Shown here: positions 60,707-64,000 of the stretch, piece after piece | How the letters are laid out: each line of letters begins with the position of its first letter | Position numbering within the stretch: position 1 is the stretch's first letter | NCBI GenBank assembly: GCA_963970005.1 | Contig: CAXAMN010005225.1 | Coordinates: 128,833-192,832, forward strand | Length of the DNA: 64,000 nt | Source of the DNA: Durusdinium trenchii | Taxonomy: Eukaryota; Sar; Dinophyceae; Suessiales; Symbiodiniaceae | Reading direction: 5' to 3' | Notes under the pieces: model-generated | What the model was told of the DNA's origin: nothing | Database searches by the model: none | Seen by the model: only the letters and a program-made list of their open reading frames with translations | Position numbers and translations under genes: made by a program

Positions 60707-61997
60707 ATATCCCTTCGCACATGTGACCCGGCTGGCAGAATCCATCAAACTGTTCATAACAGAGGGTAAACCATTGTAATTCTGATGCATTTTGAATAGA
60801 CACAGTATTCCAGGATCGCCATCAGCCTGTCGCAAGAGGCTCCAAGTCCAAAAGAGACCCAACTGGTCATATATGTTAACTACATTGACTTCAGAGAGAT
60901 GGTAATTGCAGGTAGTCCATTGGTTTCGATGTGTTCTTCAATGGGTTTGCTCACCTCTTTTGAGGCCAACCATGGCCAACTCAACTAGTGACATGTTTTT
61001 CTGCGTGTCAGCTTCTATTTCTTCATCTTGCAGGATCAGCTTCTACAAGCAGTTGCAGCAGCGCGGCGAAAGCGTGAGGAAGCCGATTGGTCCTCGCCAC
61101 AGCTGCCACAGCTAAACTTATTTTCGGATTTTTTAGCAAACCATATCTACATTTTCCAAGTAGAAGATAGTAGAAGCATGTTGACCAGTATGTCGAACAT
61201 ATCTGGTTTTCTTGCCTTTTCTTGCTGGCCCCTGTTGTCGGACCAAGGGCACTCGCCAGGTATTAGGTTGCGTGAGACCTAGTGTTTTTGCACCAAGCGA
61301 GGCGTCGGCAGCTGTTAGAGATGATCGGCCAGGCTTGACGCCAGCGATCGGCGGATCCTGGCTGGCGCGAACTGTTTCCCTGCGTTCTTCCTTGTCTTTT
61401 GTCTTTGTTTCTAGTAGTAGCAAGAAGCTAGTAGTAACAAGTGCATCGCTTCTAGTAACAAGTGCCTTACTAGTAGTAACAATGTTTGCTATTAGAATTT
61501 AAATTAGAATCTAATTAAAATTGCTAGCGATGGCCTCCAACCTAGCCATATTCCCCACAGGAAGATGATGACTTCTGCCGGTTTGAATCGCACGAAGACC
61601 TCGAAAGCAGGGACACTGGCGTGTCTCTCAGTCAATATTTTGTGATCAGTGCATGAACATGAAGGTGCCAGGGTGCACCGCTGTCGCAGGTCGCCCAGAG
61701 AGTTGGATGGATGATATTGCGGCAGAGGTGGTAGAAGCACTGGGCCAATCATTTGAACCCGAGTGATGCGGCACCGGCCACGTAGGCAGAAGCCCGTGCG
61801 GCCAATGCCAACAGCATGCTGCGAACTTAGCACTCCTGGGCTTGGGAGGATCAGAGAAGAAAGATGACTTCACAGTCAGGTCGTTGCTGAGGTCCCGCAT
61901 TTTAGCAGCGAAAGCAAAAGCGGAGAAGCCAACTGAAGCTGGCATCCCTGATCCTGGTGACCTGGCAGGGAAACTGAAGCAGAGCCACAGATCATAA
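60707..61997 (+). CDS. multi-exon gene, unidentified acidic/helical protein
   Basis: Candidate exons: 60707-60765 (YPFAHVTRLAESIKLFITE; donor GAGG|GTAAAC), 61034 to about 61160 (after TTGCAG; DQLLQAVAAARRKREEADWS), 61268 to about 61400 (after TATTAG; VRPSVFAPSEASAAVRDDRP), 61561-61656 (after CCACAG; EDDDFCRFESHEDLESRDTG), 61690-61766 (after TCGCAG; PESWMDDIAAEVVEALGQSF) and 61786-61997 (after CGTAG; RSPCGQCQQHAANLALLGLG, then KAKAEKPTEAGIPDPGDLAG, ending QSHRS and TAA). Each has a good acceptor and strong coding character; which stops are real and which are spliced away is unresolved. Charged helices suggest coiled coil or a regulatory region. No family was recognised. Confidence 0.45.
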
Positions 61998-62125
61998 GTG
62001 AGCAAGGGAACAAAATGCTAAATAAGCTTTTTGGTTTTGTCGGATTTCGTTTGCATTTGTAGCTCCTCAAAATTGTGTAATATTGCATTTTCTACGTTGA
62101 AAGACTCGGGTTGTGCTCTCGAGAG

Positions 62126-62223
62126 GTGCCAAAGATGTGACAGTCTTGCCAGAAGTCGAGCGCCTAGGCGACAGCGAACGGCCAAAGAAGCCACCACCAA
62201 GTGGCGAAGGAGCTGTGCTTTGA
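62126..62223 (+). CDS. terminal exon, unidentified
   Basis: Acceptor CGAGAG|GT. The frame AKDVTVLPEVERLGDSERPK ends KPPPSGEGAVL and TGA. A second frame (ERCQRCDSLARSRAPRRQRT) overlaps, but it is basic and less balanced. It may end the gene at 60707 or a separate one. Confidence 0.4.
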
Positions 62224-62539
62224 GCTCTTGAGTCTAAGTGTGTGCATGACTAGTATCCTTTGTTTTGTGCAAGGAGAGGCCAAGAAAGGGCCACGTCCCG
62301 ACCAAAAGCCAAGTCACCAGGAGCACGGGCTATTAGATAAGGTTCCTTCGGGTGCAGATGCGGTTGAATCGCTACTAGGCACTTTTAATCTCTACTGTAG
62401 TGGGGATGCTGGCCACTAACAACCACAATGCTGAACTCTGTTGAAGCTGATGAAAAGTCCAGCAACAACTTGCTAGGGCAGTGCCACTGTCGTCTTCAGA
62501 CCGCGAAGCCCCAAAATACGCGTTCCGTTGGCACCCCAG

Positions 62540-62626
62540 GACCCTGAGATGGAGGCTCAAGCACGTGTGGCCGCACGAGCCAAGGACGAGGTGTCACCTG
62601 AGAGAGATGGTGGCAATTCCAGATGA
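62540..62626 (+). CDS. possible terminal exon, unidentified
   Basis: Acceptor CCCCAG|GAC. The frame DPEMEAQARVAARAKDEVSP ends ERDGGNSR and TGA. The overlapping frame from 62481 (PLSSSDREAPKYAFRWHPRT) has more G/C third positions, so either could be right. Confidence 0.35.
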   Translation, partial: DPEMEAQARVAARAKDEVSPERDGGNSR

Positions 62627-62874
62627 GAGAGAGAGAGGGCTTCGCATCTCTTATATAATATATAATTCATGGTTTCTAGATGGTTCTAGCTTTGAAGTTC
62701 TAAACTTGCTAAGCTCACACGATATAGTTGTTTAAATGTTTTTTAAGCCACCACACCAGCCGTTTTAGGGTACTGAGGGTTCGAAGTCAGGCACGATGGA
62801 AGCTTTTGGAGGTGGGGCTGAAAGCAGTGCAACGACAGCAGTGCGACAACTTATAAACTTCTGCAAACATGTGC

Positions 62875-63010
62875 AAACAAGAAGCTACTAGGGGCTCCTG
62901 GCCTTACTACTAGGAGCAAGGACGCTACTAGGGGCTCCTGGCATCGCTACTTGGAGCATTCTTACTACTGTGCTAGTAACAAGAAGCTACTAGGAACAAG
63001 GACGCTAGTT
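62875..63010 (+). repeat. CTAGTAG module array
   Basis: AACAAGAAGCTACTAG, GGGCTCCTGGCCTTACTACTAG, GAGCAAGGACGCTACTAG and GGGCTCCTGGCATCGCTACTTG modules. Upstream (62640-62870) nothing coding was seen. Confidence 0.85.
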
Positions 63011-63066
63011 CTCCACGCTCTGGCCAGACTTGTCAACCTGACGCGACCCGTTTGTGAGACCAGGAG

Positions 63067-63156
63067 ATGACTGCAGAGGGCGCAAAAGTGATTCTGCAAG
63101 AGGTGTGCAGCAACTTTGAGCTGGGAGATGTTGCAAGTTTGCAAGTGTGGGTGTAA
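63067..63156 (+). CDS. possible first exon, unidentified
   Basis: ATG 63067 follows ACCAG|GAG. The frame MTAEGAKVILQEVCSNFELG ends DVASLQVWV and TAA, or splices at GGAGAT|GTTGCA. Coding-like helical composition. Confidence 0.4.
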   Translation: MTAEGAKVILQEVCSNFELGDVASLQVWV

Positions 63157-63572
63157 GATGTGTAAGTGAAAATAAGCCAAGACTGCAAGCCATGTTTAGC
63201 TTTCCGCTGAGTTACTTTACTGTTATGTTTCAAGTGGACATGGCTTGTGTGACATTTCTTATATATCCTGTTTCAGGAGTTTGTTTTTTTTGCGTTTCGA
63301 CCGCGGTACCTTGGGGTGCGCCCGGTAGTCTGGAGTATGCAAAAGAGCTGATCTGAATTCTTGTGGCGTTCATAGCCACAGCGGCTGAAGGGGGTCCAAA
63401 GCGGCTGAAGTCTGAAAAGCTAATACTGTGGCAGCAAGGTTCATTGGTTCACAGGTTTGTTTTGCAATAAGGCTCAAGTTCAATTCGCTTCGAGTTCAAT
63501 GCATTGATTCTTTTTATATGATGAGATCTGAGGGTGCGAGTACTAGTACTAGGATGCTCTCAAGCTCTCAAG

Positions 63573-63682
63573 TTTGGAATTTGGATCTCTTGTTCAACGG
63601 TGATTCTTGGGAGGCGAAGATTCCATGGCCGTCCGGGCCACTGGAGAATCCCTTGCGAATCGATCCTGAAGGGCATCCAAAG
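63573..63682 (+). CDS. coding exon, unidentified
   Basis: The frame WNLDLLFNGDSWEAKIPWPS continues GPLENPLRIDPEGHPK up to CCAAAG|GTGGCG, a good donor. The acceptor is probably CTCAAG at 63567-63572. The open frame continues to 63745 but loses coding character. No family was recognised. Confidence 0.45.
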
Positions 63683-64000
63683 GTGGCGATGTCCTCAATG
63701 AGGAAGTGGTTTTCTTCACAATTCCTGACATCATTCAGTGCTTAACTTTAGCCTCATGCGTCCCACCATGTGAGCTAAAGGATTTGGTATGGTTATGGTA
63801 TGTGATCGTACAAAAAGTGTTGACACTAGTGTGCACAATTGCCTGAGAGACATGGAGTTGCCCGTGGACTCAGGTGCGATCTCAACTGCGCGCGGGCCTT
63901 CTCAGGTCCGGAGACCGTCAAAAGCAGCTTCTTGCTCCGTTCGTAGCGATGCCCTTTGCTCCCTGTAGCGATGCCCTGTGCTCCTAGTAGTAAGGCCAGG

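Noticed and set aside
1..64000. tRNA, rRNA and other structured RNA genes
   Set aside because: I looked for tRNA-like boxes and rRNA-like conserved words by eye and saw none I could support; a covariance-model search would be decisive.

Overview
The window looks like nuclear DNA of a dinoflagellate, most probably a coral-symbiont type (Symbiodiniaceae). The reasons are: coding sequence is broken into many short exons; acceptors are almost always AG followed by G; several introns appear to use GC or GA as well as GT donors; every exon I can support lies on the + strand; a Lys-Gly-Lys-Gly repeat protein and a RING finger with a CPLD ending are present, both of which I associate with these algae; and introns are full of short modules ending in CTACTAG. 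Many open frames without an ATG are internal exons, so exon edges below are inferred from frame, splice motifs and phase, and were not tested against RNA.

Layout. Positions 1-900 hold a G-rich tandem repeat, a CTA/CCA microsatellite and a short GGTTACCGAATCA repeat. From 2300 to 4010 are exons of an unidentified membrane protein and a 440-bp terminal-inverted-repeat element. A choline-transporter-like (SLC44/CTL) gene spans about 5311-10168; one of its introns holds a decayed Ty1/copia RNase H remnant lying between two 165-bp direct repeats. A RING-H2 gene (12417-14967) can be spliced conceptually through seven phase-consistent exons to 343 residues. From 16 to 34 kb there are many unidentified exons, with a multi-exon gene at 24.6-26.4 kb and another at 28.7-29.7 kb. 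A ClpB/torsin-like AAA+ gene spans 34591-40207. Then follow a short acidic-tailed gene (42149-43831), further orphan exons to 48.1 kb, a KGKGK/GWW repeat protein (48546-49739), a large membrane protein with a soluble C-terminal domain (52740-55424), and more unidentified exons to the right end.

The most interesting signal is structural. More than 50 arrays of about 20-bp modules, each ending in CTA(C/G)TAG, occupy introns. At several places an array, or in one case an unrelated 221-bp sequence, sits between direct repeats of 10-37 bp copied from the flanking exon, with the splice junction inside or beside the repeat. This is the footprint expected if introns were gained by insertion with target duplication, as for introner elements. 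Some modules begin with GT and end with AG, so the arrays themselves can carry splice sites.

Limits: no similarity search was possible. Names are given only where motifs were clear (SLC44, RING, Clp-type AAA+, copia RNase H). The other exons are called from open frame, composition and splice motifs, and some will be wrong.
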